A stretch of 64,000 nt of DNA. Source: Karalla daura. Its lineage: Eukaryota > Chordata > Actinopteri > Chaetodontiformes > Leiognathidae. Position 1 is the first letter of the stretch. Every line of letters starts with the position of its first letter. The translations under genes were made by a program, and so were the position numbers. Of the stretch, positions 11,601 to 22,423 are shown piece by piece. The stretch lies in NCBI GenBank assembly GCA_029224185.1, contig CM055206.1:11140683-11204682 (forward strand). Direction: 5' to 3'. The notes beneath the pieces are model-generated. The model made no database searches. It was given only the letters and a program-made list of their open reading frames with translations, and was not told where the DNA came from.

Positions 11601-12559
11601 ACACTTGCCCTGGCTGTGACTGCCCTGTCATCTTATTGCATGGTACATTCCAGCCATTCAGCACATCTCGCCGGTCACGTTTCTGTTTCCAGCCTGCGCA
11701 AGTCCCATAAGTACCCTTGACCCAGTGTAAGGGGGCGAGTGGAGGCAGGCTCCCGCCAGCTCAGCCGCCGCACTGGCTCTGCTTTTTCGAGATGTCGGAG
11801 ATGAGATGGAAACGACGTTTAACGACTGTTAGAGCCTCGCCGTGGCTCTCCAAGTGGTCGGCTACCACAGCACTCCACGACAAAGCACTCCACAGTTCAC
11901 AGAGGGGAACTGTTTGCTTTCCTGACTCCTCTGTCCCCCATAGGTTTAGTTTATACGTGGTGCTATCTAGAGCTGCAGCAAGTAATTGATTGATTGACTT
12001 CGAAAACCAACAACAGCTATTTAAATTGTTCATTTTAGCAACTTTTGAGAATGATTTTAAGGAATTAAGTTGAGATTCTCTGATCTCAGCCTCTTAAATG
12101 TGAATATTTTTGGTTTGTTTGGTCCTCAGGGACATTCATATAGGTAAAGACCTTATCTTATCTCTACAGACATTAACAGTTTTCACTGTTTTTGAGTCAT
12201 TTTATAAACTGAATAACTAATCGATTTATCGACTACAAAAATGATTGTTTGTTGCGGCTCTTATGCTGTTCACAGAGCTGTCACCATGTGCCGGAGACCG
12301 AGCAGCTGGAGCACATTAGGAATAAAAGTAGCCACTTCCTGTGATGGGTTTTGTTCATTGTGGAGGGTTTACAGTGCTGTTATTTTTCATTACAGGAGTG
12401 TTCCTTCGCTGGAACCGCTCCTCCAAGTGTTTGGACGAGGCGTACGAGGAAATGGTACATATAATCGAATACAACAAGGAGCTCCAGAAGAGAGTAAACA
12501 GCCTGCGCAGGCAACTGGCCGAGCTGGAAACCGAGGACCCTCTGCTGCAGACACCATAG
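5048..12559 (+). CDS. mtmr9: Myotubularin-related protein 9 (catalytically inactive)
   Basis: Ten exons: 5048-5229, 6113-6221, 6351-6476, 6583-6756, 7199-7416, 7524-7685, 8067-8208, 8326-8546, 9151-9302, 12396-12559. All introns are GT-AG, and phases join to 549 codons plus TAG, the length I recall for human MTMR9. The start MEFAELIKTPRV is the conserved family N-terminus. Order: PH-GRAM domain (about 1-100), myotubularin phosphatase-like domain (about 120-500), and a C-terminal coiled coil (YEEMV.IIEYNKELQ..V..LRRQLAELE). The phosphatase loop, HC-x5-R in active members, reads H332-G-T-E-G-T-D-S-T340, so Cys is Gly333 and Arg is Ser339. It is a pseudophosphatase. Family knowledge: it pairs through the coiled coil with MTMR6/MTMR8 and boosts their PI3P and PI(3,5)P2 dephosphorylation in the cytoplasm and on endomembranes. 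Identity is very secure. Confidence 0.97.
5230..6112 (+). other. mtmr9 intron 1
   Basis: Intron of 883 bp, GTGAGC…CTCTCAG. Apart from the fish repeat at 5398-5505, I see only AT-rich sequence without coding or structural signals. Confidence 0.85.
5398..5505. repeat. Teleost interspersed repeat fragment (family 1) in mtmr9 intron 1
   Basis: The text 'ctagactggtcaccaattca', then a CACACCCACCATTCAAACTCACACTTACA run and 'ggggacaattaag', matches a very common fish repeat (…ggtcgccagtccatcacagggc…acattcacacctacggacaatttag…). Related copies are at 24474-24660 and 27344-27482. The copy is truncated and old. Confidence 0.55.
8621..8686. repeat. (TAGA)n microsatellite in mtmr9 intron 8
   Basis: About sixteen uninterrupted ATAG/GATA tetranucleotide units. 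Such arrays are usually length-polymorphic. It lies 75 bp after the donor of exon 8. Confidence 0.95.
9303..12395 (+). other. mtmr9 intron 9 (largest intron, 3.1 kb)
   Basis: This intron separates the end of the phosphatase-like domain from the coiled-coil exon. It holds a short (GAGCT)n array at 9678-9700, a C-rich block at 9989-10023 and the CpG-rich block at 10120-10780. The rest is ordinary sequence, AT-rich after 11300. Confidence 0.8.
10120..10780. promoter_or_regulatory. Intragenic CpG-rich block in mtmr9 intron 9, candidate promoter
   Basis: A sharply bounded CpG-dense stretch of about 650 bp inside an intron. It contains a tandem 'cagctcgtagcgcg' pair near 10260-10285, a CRE-like GACGTCAT at 10291-10298, and a good 5' splice site (TGTGG|GTGAGG) near 10411. 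An island with a donor downstream on the + strand looks like an alternative first exon, either of a short mtmr9 transcript carrying only the last exon or of a transcript towards tdh. No conserved ORF is seen. This is inference from composition. Confidence 0.35.
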
Positions 12560-12690
12560 AGACAGAGCGAGAGAGACAGAGAGAGACAGGGAGACAGAGA
12601 CAGAGAGAGAGAGAGAGAGACAGAGAGAGAGAGAGACAGAGAGACAGAGAGAGAGAGAGACAGCCAGACAGAGAGAGAGAGTCTTAAGCG
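12560..12690. repeat. GAGACA-type simple repeat in mtmr9 3' UTR
   Basis: A purine-rich (GAGA/CAGA)n array begins immediately after the mtmr9 stop codon. It would be part of the 3' UTR. No canonical AATAAA follows closely. An ATTAAA at 13905-13910 is a weak candidate for the poly(A) signal, so the 3' end of the gene is not fixed. Confidence 0.85.
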
Positions 12691-13436
12691 CCACCGTTTG
12701 AATCCGCTTCAGATGTTTACAAATATACTGAATATAAATGTTATAAATCCTGATTTTATGTAATAATCGCTGTTACTACTTACCACACAGCTGACAGATG
12801 AAATGGAAGGAGAATAGTGTCAGGGTCATGCTCTCTTTGATTTCTGTATCCGTGGCCTGAAACGGTGACCTCGTACGCGTTGAGATAAAAACGTTATATA
12901 TCGATAACCACGTTAGGTCAGTTGAACTAAGCAAAGGGGGAGGGTAAGATTCACACACCAAAAAAACACAGCCCTGACTTTTACAATGCTAAAAGTGAAA
13001 GTCACAAACTCATTAACTCATAATCTTCTAATATAGGATATCACACAGTTCAGAAAGTAATCAATAGTCAAAAGAAATTGATTATTTTGAGACAACCAGT
13101 GATTGTCTTGTTTTTTTTTCTTTCTTAAATGCCAAAAGTAGCCGGTGTTGAGTTTCTGAGGTGAGGATTTTGCTTCGTCTTTGTCATAACTCGCCGTACA
13201 AGTCACATCTTGGTCAACAGTGTCACCTCTGCAGATCCGAGTCGGTTCAATGGACTGAATGAGTGAAGCCTGCAGTGGAGACAGCAGCAACAGCTCTGCT
13301 TTTTATCAAACATGCAGTCAGTACGTCAGTACAGGAAAAACTGTACTGTACTGTACGGTACTCTGTAGAGGACGCCCGTTGGCTCTCACTGTGGCTGAGC
13401 CTCATCAGAAAACCTCCACTCGTCTCACACTCGCCA

Positions 13437-13440
<4 letters not shown>

Positions 13441-13469
<29 letters not shown>
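13441..13469. repeat. (ATT)n microsatellite
   Basis: About ten uninterrupted ATT units in the mtmr9-tdh interval. Confidence 0.95.
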
Positions 13470-14675
13470 GTTGTTTACACGCACACATATCCAAAACAAG
13501 CCGTGAGCCTGTCAAACCTTTCCCTGTATGTGCAGCTGAAGCACTGCGGGGTAACTATGGCAACCTATAGGGTGCCATAAGGCAGCATGTGACTTTGCTG
13601 CACATTGGGATGATGTAATAAGCGTAGGTAGGGTCAGCAAGCGCTTTATTGCACAATGAGATGAGTCTTGATTTACAGTAAGAGGGAGGCGACCAAAATA
13701 ACACCATTCTTGAGTACTGGAGAAATCATTCCAGAAAGCTTTGTCCAATTCGACCTTCTGAGGGGTTAACACCCGTCACGTTGTTTAATGTCAGCGTTTT
13801 CTTTTCCAGTTACTCTCAGTATAAGAAATGATCAGTCAGGTAGAAAGTTACCGGGTTTTCCAGGGTTTAACACAAAGCTGTTTGCCTGCTTTAAAGGAGA
13901 AAATATTAAAATTGTTGCTTTAAACACCAATTGAGATTATTGGTAATTGAAGTCAAATGTTTTTTGGGGTTTGGTGGGGCGGGAGTTCTTGTTGATTATT
14001 AGACAAACTACGTCTGCTGTTTTCAGGTTTTAAATCCAGAGGTTCATGTGGAGCCTCAGATCTAGGTCATGGTTATCCACAGGGAGCTGAATCAACTCCA
14101 ACTGGACCTGGTTGTATAATCTAAAGCACTTTGCGTGAGAGGCATGCACAGTGTCAAAAAAACACAAAACATTTCTGTTTCCAGTGGTCCTATGCAACAA
14201 CAAACGTCTTCGATTTAACTGCGCGTCTGGCTAATGCCAACACGGCCTATTACTGCAGAGGACTCAGCCACCTTGTCGTGAGAAGCTGTCCTCGCGTCCC
14301 CTGAAACTTGAATTGCTCTGTAATTAAGTGGGCAGCAACTTGCCTCCGGTTCTCTTTACATTGTGAAATGAAACCTCGACTTTCACTGCCGTGCGTGAGC
14401 CGAGGCTGCTTCTCTCAGCACCGTGCTGTTAACCTCTCAGCAGCACTGTGCAATACAAAGGCGCTGGCTCAGTTTTGCCGGGGTAAGACTAAACCCAGCA
14501 TTCAACCTGGAGCCAGTAAGAATAGACGACTCTCCTCTGCCTCTTTTCATATTCGCTCCCTGCAATTTAATACATTTTGCTTCATTAACGCAATGTAATC
14601 CTCACACTAATCTGATGCCACTACAGTAGACTGCTTCATAAGGGGGAAAGTCGCTTATAGCTGCACTACATACGT

Positions 14676-14693
14676 CCCCCCCCCCCCCCCCCC
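14676..14693. repeat. Poly(C) tract
   Basis: An uninterrupted run of about 18 C. Simple sequence, and a likely site of assembly length error. Confidence 0.9.
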
Positions 14694-16924
14694 ATTTGCC
14701 AAAAAGGACCAATTTGACACCTTAGCATTGTGTGTACGTGAACGACAATTTGGTCATGGTAACGATGTGATTTACACGCAATTTCTTATGCTCGCATTAT
14801 TCATAATATTCTCCTGTAACGATCCCTGCTTTGTCAAAATCAACAAAACTCTAAAAAGATTATTATAGTAGTGTGGACAGATAAGGCGTTTGGCTGGCGA
14901 TGTTGTATTTAGCGTTTTATGATGCCTTACTGCACTGCAAAAAAAACAAAAAAACAAGAATTCAAAGAAACATTTCAGTTCTTTTGTCACAGCTGATCAT
15001 GTGTGATATTTTTTTTGCTGTTTGAATGTTTGCATTTTATACATTTCCAGGCCATTAAAAATCACAGCACAAAACATAACGAGTGTTTGTTCTTGATTTG
15101 TTAGATTTGTGAGTGTGACGCATCTTTCAACACCCTCACTGTCCCATCAGACAACTTTTTGAGCTTTAAAAGGGTTTTAAAAAAAGTTAAAAATAAAATT
15201 GCATGACAAGCACAGCTGCTAATGAGCTTGGCCACTATGCCAAAACTGTACAAATCAAGCAACCTGTTGTTGTGGCGTTCACATCTGTCGCCCCCGGCAA
15301 GACGTGACATCATGTGTTGGCATTGTTCCTACAACACTGTGATTCTGTTTGCCCCGAAACAGGCCAGCCGTGATGTCACACTGCTGGAACTCACTGGGAA
15401 GAGACAACAACAACAAAATGGGAGAGGCTGGGAGCCTTTTAAACCTTTATGTTGGGAAAGGGATTACGTTGGTAATCTCTGTCCTAAAGAAAAACAGACT
15501 AGACAAACTGAACAAAAAAAAAAAAGTTTCCACCCTACATAACAGTCAACGTCCATCTGCCATGGCTTGCTTCATCTTTAAGTTGTGACAGCTTTTGTTT
15601 AGCTACCACATCCCCATGATGACCAACAGGCGTACAACCGACTACGTCTCAACAACACGAGTCGCTTACAGTTGTTGCCGGGTTAGCGCCGTAACAGAGG
15701 ACGTTCCATTGTCAAGACCGTTGCCCCCCCCCACCGCCCACCTCGTACTGTCCCCACATGGCGTGTTCAAAGAGTAGTAAACAAGAACCGCCACGAAATG
15801 AATCGCAATGCCTGGGATGTGCGGATCATCTGATGAGGTGGCGAGGAGTAAATATAGCCAGGACTCAGCTGCAGTAGCATGTGATGGCAGGCAGTGTTTA
15901 CAGTGCTATCATCCCTCTCTCCACATGGATGGCACTACTCTGATTTCATGGCTCGGTGCCTTGATTTACCTAACACTCACTGTGGGACAGCCAGCAGTTG
16001 GATTTGGTGCAGCCTGCTGGAAAGGAACGTTGGGTGTTTTTTTTTTTGTTTTTTTTTTTTGGGAGGGGGCATTACGGCACAGATATCCCCGGCCATGTCC
16101 ACACAATATACGGCATCCAACGTAGGTACCTCGTAGGTATCCGGGATTTGATTTCGACAAAAGTGTGTCAGTTGACAGATTAACTTGTTTTCGAAGCCTG
16201 TCATTTCCTTTCCGGCGATGACAGCCGTGGGTGTGTGTGCCGTCCACCACTCACGCTTCAGCACAGCTCCTAATTCCCACCCTTCGCTCGCCCCAGTCCG
16301 AGACAGCGTCACCCTCCCTGGCCCCCGTTTATCTACCGCAAACAAACCTCAAAGTCAAACAGAGGGTGAGCACATGACACCGTCATCCCTCTCGCTTGAT
16401 AAATACCAACAGGCTCTTATGTATTCAAACTGATTGGGCAGCAGGGTTTCGCCGCGCCTTACAACTGTGAGGATTCTGTGACCTTTTCAGACTACATTAT
16501 TAGTTAGTAGGTTCACGTCAGGTTTACACTCTTTTGTGGCCGGCTGACGTTGAATGTGCTCACTGGTTTCTCTCAGTGTTTATGTGAACACGTGAGTCCA
16601 CTTTGTCCAACCTGTAGTCTGCGCGTCATTCGTGTCCGCTCGGACCACGATGACAAACTCGAACTCAAGGGCCTTCATTTCAGAATAACAAGTGTATAGG
16701 GCTTTACGTTATGTAAACAGTGCTCCATTTGTTTCTTTGGGTCCATCCAAGTGTCCAGTCTTAAAGGACCAGGAAGATGTTGTGGTTTTGCGGCCATTCA
16801 ACGATTAATAAGAAATTACTGTATAATCTCTGTTCTTTTTCTGAACAGGATTTTATTTCTATTTTAATCTGTGTTTTGGTTGTATTTGATTTTTGCATGT
16901 CCATCCATTTGTATGTCCATTTGC

Positions 16925-16996
16925 CTCGGTAAAGCACACTGAGTTGCTCTTGGTTATGAGATGGACTATATAAATAAAGCTGCCTTGCCTTGCCTA
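16925..16996 (+). mobile_element. LINE (L2-like) 3' tail with short tandem terminus
   Basis: 'gtaaagcacactgagttgc', then 'atgagatggactatataaa' and a terminal (TGCCT)n run. This is the shape of an L2-like non-LTR 3' end: a conserved tail plus a short tandem repeat. The T-rich DNA just upstream (from about 16840) may belong to the same insertion. No reverse transcriptase frame remains. Confidence 0.55.
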
Positions 16997-17595
16997 AAAT
17001 GAAATACAAGGATATGAAGACAAGATCAAAATATGCTTTAGGAACTCAAGACAGAACTCTTGTAAACTGTCTCTGGATGTCTGGAGAAACTCAAAATGAA
17101 ACCTTACACACAAATATAGATCATATTGTACTTTCGGGTCTAACGCAACTTGATGGAAAATACAACTTACCATTCTTGCTCAACATCATAGTTGCTAGGT
17201 ACAGTATATCAGAGCCAGTACCATCAGTCAATCACTTAACTGGTCAATGGAACAACTTTGATAACTCATTAGTCTTTTAAATATTCTCCCAGATGTAAAT
17301 ATAGTCCTGTTTTTCATAGATTCTGACCTTTTCTGGAGTGTTTCCTTATATTGTATATGCCGCGTGATAATGATGAAGTATCACACTGTATTTCTCCATC
17401 TACACATGAGGCTCCACACCTGCCCCGGGGCTGCAGGAGACACACTCAGCTCTTTTCTTTTCTCTTTAAAAACCATGTGTCCGGCCTGGGCTGGGCTGGG
17501 CAGGGCAGGGTAGGACGAGGGGGGTAGAGGACGCAGAGACCAGACCAGACGCTTTGTGGGAGGGGTCAGTGAGGGAGGACCGCACCTCCGAGTCT

Positions 17596-17805
17596 CCACC
17601 AATCCGAGAGAAAGCCGGCTTCCCCCTGAGCCAGATGGCCGCTGATATATAGCCCCAAGACGCAGCTGATGCAACACTGCACGGAGATAACACTAGGACT
17701 GCAGACTGCAATATCAGCCCCATAGGAGGACGCAGCAGCATCTCATCCTCACCCACACACGCTCCGAGAGAGGTTTTTGCTCCTTCTAGTCCTCCGCATC
17801 ACTCG
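17596..17805 (+). promoter_or_regulatory. Candidate tdh promoter A and non-coding leader exon
   Basis: A CCAAT box is at 17599-17603 and a TATATAG box at 17646-17652, so transcription would start near 17675. The predicted leader ends at a perfect donor (ATCACTCG|GTGAGT), with the intron starting at 17806. There is no conserved ATG in the leader. The next good acceptor downstream with a coding exon is tdh at 19569. Assignment to tdh is inference from strand and position. Confidence 0.5.
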
Positions 17806-18315
17806 GTGAGTAAAATCCCGCCGCACATTTCATTTTTTTCTGAATGAACCCTCTCAGATGGGAAGACACCGCTTCACACCCGCTCATTTATCATTAAGTC
17901 TCATTACTCTCGCGCGACCACGTGTCGCCCCAATTATCTTTGACTCAATCATGACCATCTCCTTATTTTAATTAATAACATATTGACTTATGTGGGGGAT
18001 AAGAAAAGCAGGTCTGAAACCCTGTCTCACAGGTTTTTCTACACATGCGCGCTGGCCCAGTTTCATCAGTCTGCGACCTACAGAAACTCGCCAATTTGGT
18101 CTCAAAATACACCATCCGGGCGATGTGTCTTTTTTATCAGGGAAATAAGACTTGCCTTCCGCTTTAGGCCAAGTGGTGACAAACACATATCCGTAAGCGC
18201 TGCTTAGATCCACCGCGATCAGGAGGAGGAGTAAAGAGAGAGAGAGGAGGGGGCTGAGCTGCCACCCTGTTACACAACTGACAGGATGCAGCGAGGAGAC
18301 CATCCACGCTGACAC

Positions 18316-18350
<35 letters not shown>
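18316..18350. repeat. (CA)n microsatellite
   Basis: About 17 CA units between the two candidate tdh promoters. Confidence 0.95.
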
Positions 18351-18353
<3 letters not shown>

Positions 18354-18847
18354 GAGGCAGACAGACCTAGACGAGGCTGCTACGTGTCGTCGTCGTCTGC
18401 AGGACGCAAGATCACGCAACGTGGTCCAGGGGCGAGCGACATAGATCACGTCATCGATGACTCATTTTTACCCCAAAAGCGAATTCTAGAAGATAATAAA
18501 GCATTAATCTCACTATTATTATTAAACGCTGCATTACCGCTCTTCCTCCATATAAGAACCCCATATACCTCTATATTGTTTGTTTTATTCAGTAAGATAG
18601 CTATTTACACAGACAGACAGGAACTTTATTGGGTCCTTGATGAGACTCCATATGTTGGGGGAGGGCACCGTTTACAAAACGACGGGACAGAAATTTACCG
18701 CACGAGTGCCAGTGACCCAAAGTCCTACATTGCTCGAATGGTGTCTGCGTCCTAAATTGTTCTAGAAGTGCTGCCCCGGTTCTCCCGGTGACAGTCGGGC
18801 CGCTCTTGGCAGTGTTGTTGCTGGGTTTCTGTCCGCCCTCTCTCCCT

Positions 18848-18933
18848 GATTGGCTCCGGGTGAAGGCAGGGCAGTATAAATACTCTCAAGTTACTCTCCT
18901 CCTTCCTTTTTTGGAAGCTCTCTGCGCTCCTCG
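18848..18933 (+). promoter_or_regulatory. Candidate tdh promoter B and short leader exon
   Basis: An inverted CCAAT box (GATTGG, 18848-18853) lies 21 bp upstream of a consensus TATAAATA (18875-18882). The start would be near 18905, and the leader ends at a perfect donor (GCTCCTCG|GTAAGT) with the intron from 18934. The predicted exon is only about 30 bp. It shares a CTCG|GTRAGT exon end with promoter A, 1.1 kb upstream. Both would splice to the tdh acceptor ending at 19568. Confidence 0.55.
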
Positions 18934-19429
18934 GTAAGTCCACCTTCCCCTTCTGCGATGATGAGTCGCATTCAGAAAAGATTTTCCGCCTCGGTAGAAG
19001 CCGCTCGAATAGAAATGCGCGTATCTGAATAAAAAAAGTTTCGTCTGCGGCAGAGAAAGAGTGGTGGAGACAATAGGGGGATTTGCATTTGATTGCAAGC
19101 GTACGTGTCGTGCTGTTTCCCCCCCTCCCCGCTGCGTCTTTGTCGCTGCGCGTTTTTATTGTTGTGCAGATGATGATCTGTCTGCCTGATCTGGCGAGGT
19201 TTTTTTTTTCTGGGACCAGACGGATACATTTTGGAAGAGTTGCAAAATGAAGTGTGCAGCCCGCTCTCCGTCTGAACCTGTGGCGCCTGAGGTCTGGATG
19301 GGAGCCCAAAATCTCTCTGACACCGGACCCAAAGCCTTGAGCCAAAAACTTCCTGGCTGACAGAGGCCAAATGCCTCGAGTGAAACATGCAGATTTGTAG
19401 TGGATTAGCAAACACAGGAGGGGATTTTT

Positions 19430-19431
<2 letters not shown>

Positions 19432-19484
<53 letters not shown>
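19432..19484. repeat. (TA)n microsatellite in tdh leader intron
   Basis: About 26 TA units ending 84 bp upstream of the acceptor of the first coding exon of tdh. It can form a long self-complementary stem. It also produces artefactual Ile-Tyr repeats in antisense open frames. Confidence 0.95.
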
Positions 19485-19486
<2 letters not shown>

Positions 19487-19576
19487 AATGACATTTTGAC
19501 ACAGTGAATCCCATTGATGTATGTCGAAAGCTGAATCTCTGACTTTGCAAACTTGCTCCCGTCCACAGGTACCAGC

Positions 19577-22423
19577 ATGCCTGTCATCAGAGCCCTCAGC
19601 AAGGTGGCCAAGCAGGCCCTGCTCAGCACCCCGGGGTGCGGCTGTCAGCCCCTCACCGTGGCTGTGCGCAACATCAGCTTCTCCCCCCGGCAGGTGACGT
19701 CCGACGCCAGCTTCCACTCCGTGTCCTTCTCGGAAACAGACCACCCCAAGGTGCTCATCACAGGTATGCAACATCTGCCTGGGGAGGAGGAGGAGGAGGA
19801 GAAAGAACAAACCAGACTTGCAGCATGGTTGTCATGATTGCTGGCTAGGAGCATCTGTAAAAATTCTTTCACTCTGTGGAGGCGGTTATAATTTCTTAAA
19901 GCAGATAAATGGTTAACAGTAATGTGTAGGAGGCGAAGGCATCCTTTCCTCTTAAGGCCTGCTCTCTTTCTCAGTTAGTCACCATGGAAACCAGATGATT
20001 ACTCTCCGCTCCTGAGTTTAATGTATGCAACGTTTCTCTCTCTCTCTGTGTTATGTAGGAGGCCTGGGTCAGCTCGGGGTGGGGCTTGCCAAGCTCTTGA
20101 GGTAAGATTTCTCTTGGTTTTCTTCTCCCGTGGATGACGTGTCGTTCTAACCCATGCTGGCACACAGCCAGTTCGGCGAACACAGTGAAACAATGTGCTC
20201 GGCTGCCTTTCTTATGAGTTATGTAACATTTGCATCCGGCTTTACAGGAAGAGGTTTGGCAAGAACAACGTCATCCTGTCTGACATCAGGAAACCCCCCA
20301 GCAACGTCTTTCACAGTGGTGAGCATTTCACGGTTCTGCACTCAGGGAATCTCTTCAGGTTCAGACAGATACCGTCTGGTTGTATTTGGGGCATTTGGCA
20401 AGCGATATTACCGAAATAATTTGTTTGTTCAACCACAAAGAAGAAGGTGCATTTTCAGTGCCTAGATGGTCCGTTTCAGCCTGGGTGGTGTGACTACTGA
20501 CTGAGCCAGAAAGGGCAGGCATTTGGCAATACTGCTTGTCAAATAATTCAACTGCCAAATGTTGGCATGTCAACACTGGCAAATAAAAAGTATTGATTTT
20601 CAGTCATTTGCGTAGAAGAGGAAGTCCCATTTTGCTAAAAAAAATCAATATGTGACGCTTTTTTCCCCTGTGAACATTCAGTAATGAGCACAATGTCCAC
20701 AGTCGTATTGACAGTAGCCCAGAACCAGAGCACTGAGGTGAAACAGTTCTCAATGACAGAACCAGACCATGCATTTTCTACTACTTGTACTTGATCACAA
20801 GACACAGGGTTAAAATCTTAATCGTCTTGTCTGCCCTCTTCAGGCCCCTTCATCTACTCAGACATCCTGGACTACAAGAACCTGCGGGAGATTGTGGTGA
20901 ACAACCGCATCACGTGGCTGGTTCACTACAGCGCCCTCCTCAGTGCTGTCGGGGAGGCCAACGTGGCCCTGGCACGCTCCGTCAACATCACCGGTGAGTC
21001 GGTAGACCTCTCCGTGACCCGACGGCCGCAGAAATCCAGTAAGTGGCGTTGCCTAGTGGCCTCACGTTGCGCCGTCTGCCTCTCTCAGGTCTCCACAACA
21101 TCCTGGACATTGCAGCGGAGCACGGCCTGCGTCTCTTCGTCCCCAGCACCATCGGTGCCTTCGGCCCCACCTCTCCCCGTAACCCCACGCCGGACCTCTG
21201 CGTGCAGAGGCCTCGCACCATCTACGGCGTCTCCAAAGTCCACGCAGAGCTGATGGGGGAGGTGAGATCCCCTTTTTGTGTTCGTCACCTGAGCCTGACC
21301 TCCTTCATTGCTTCCCCATTTTCACACTGACTAACTTCTTCCTCTTTCTTCTTCTTCTTCTTCTTCTTCTTCTTCTTCTTCTTCTTCTACAGTACTACCA
21401 CCACCGCTACGGCCTTGACTTCCGCTGTCTCCGCTACCCAGGAATCATTTCTGCTGACTCGATGCCTGGAGGAGGCACGACAGGTGAGAGAGAGATAGAG
21501 AGCGAAAGTTCACACCGACATACAAGGTTTCACTTTTAATGGACATCTATTCCTGTATTGCCCGTCGTGTCACAAGTTTGTTATGTAACAGACAGATCTC
21601 AGAGAGTCGGCGTGACGTGTATTTTTAGGCCGGCAAATAACTCCATGCATCATCTCCATATTGTAACTCGAACCCGTGACCATCGACTAACCTGGCCGTT
21701 TGACTTTTTAATGGTTAATTCAGGTTCAATCGCAATTTAACAAATCAATTACACCCCCTGTCTGAACAGACTATGCAGTCCAGATCTTCCACGATGCCAT
21801 CAAAACCGGCAAATTTGAGTGCAACTTGAAGCCGGACACGCGGCTGCCCATGATGTACATCGACGACTGCCTGCGCGCCACGCTGGAGGTGATGGAGGCG
21901 CCGGTGGACTCGCTGAGCATGAGGACCTACAACATCAACGCCATGAGTTTCACCCCCGAGGAGCTCTCCCAGGAGCTGCAGAAGCAGATGCCCGAGCTGG
22001 AGGTCACGTATGACGTGGACCACGTACGACAGGCCATCGGTAAGTCATCAGTGACACGACATTCACTCATTCAGTCACACAACAGACTTAACAGTTGCCA
22101 CGTCCGTAGAGGTAAACCCAGTATGGGTGCGTTCGGTTGCTCATGACCTGTTTTCGAAATGTGCTTGATTTGCGCAGGTTATACAGGTCAGAGTCATGAT
22201 CTGTCACCAGCTGTTAACTGAAACCAGTATTTCCTCAGATGAGTAACGCGTCCTGTTTTATTGTTCGTCTGTTTCCCCTCCAGCCGACAGTTGGCCGATG
22301 AACTTCGACGACAGCAACGCCAGGAAGGACTGGGGCTGGAAGCACGACTACGACCTCCCGGAGCTCGTCCAGACCATGCTCAACTACTTCGGTGCAGACA
22401 CGCGCATGGCTCGCGCCAACTGA
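19577..22423 (+). CDS. tdh: L-threonine 3-dehydrogenase, mitochondrial
   Basis: Coding exons: 19577-19763 (exon from 19569), 20059-20101, 20248-20318, 20844-20993, 21089-21261, 21393-21483, 21770-22039, 22284-22423. All introns are GT-AG; the phases give 374 codons plus TGA. The enzyme oxidises L-threonine with NAD+ to 2-amino-3-ketobutyrate, which GCAT then cleaves to glycine and acetyl-CoA in the mitochondrial matrix. Residues 1 to about 50 are Ser/Arg/Lys-rich with no acidic residue before Asp43, a plausible targeting peptide. The extended-SDR Rossmann motif GGLGQLG is at 63-69, and the catalytic YGVSK is at 196-200 (Tyr196, Lys200), with Ser170/Thr171 upstream. The start is the first ATG of the exon. 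From memory, human TDH is a non-functional expressed pseudogene; this copy has no break. Confidence 0.97.
21346..21388. repeat. (CTT)n microsatellite serving as polypyrimidine tract
   Basis: About fourteen CTT units run directly into 'ctacag' at the acceptor of tdh exon 21393-21483, so the microsatellite itself is the pyrimidine tract of that splice site. Confidence 0.95.

Larger units (their letters stand above)
12691..17400. other. Intergenic region between mtmr9 and tdh
   Basis: The first part is probably mtmr9 3' UTR. No gene is recognised; open frames are short and motif-free. Simple repeats are present: (ATT)n at 13441-13469, poly(C) at 14676-14693 and a T-rich run near 16038-16060. 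A LINE-like tail is at 16925-16996. Confidence 0.6.

Noticed and set aside
12241..12687. Open frame of 148 codons over mtmr9 exon 10
   Set aside because: Out of frame with the conserved coiled coil, and its tail is only the GAGACA repeat read as Arg-Glu-Arg.
18600..18650. 'cagacagacaggaactttat' as a possible transposon terminus
   Set aside because: It resembles the start of a common fish element (…actttattgatcc), but only about 25 bp match and no partner terminus is visible.
18752..19810. Antisense open frame of 352 codons across the tdh leader region and first coding exon
   Set aside because: It runs through a (TA)n array giving Ile-Tyr repeats, overlaps the conserved tdh exon and promoter B on the other strand, and has no family resemblance.
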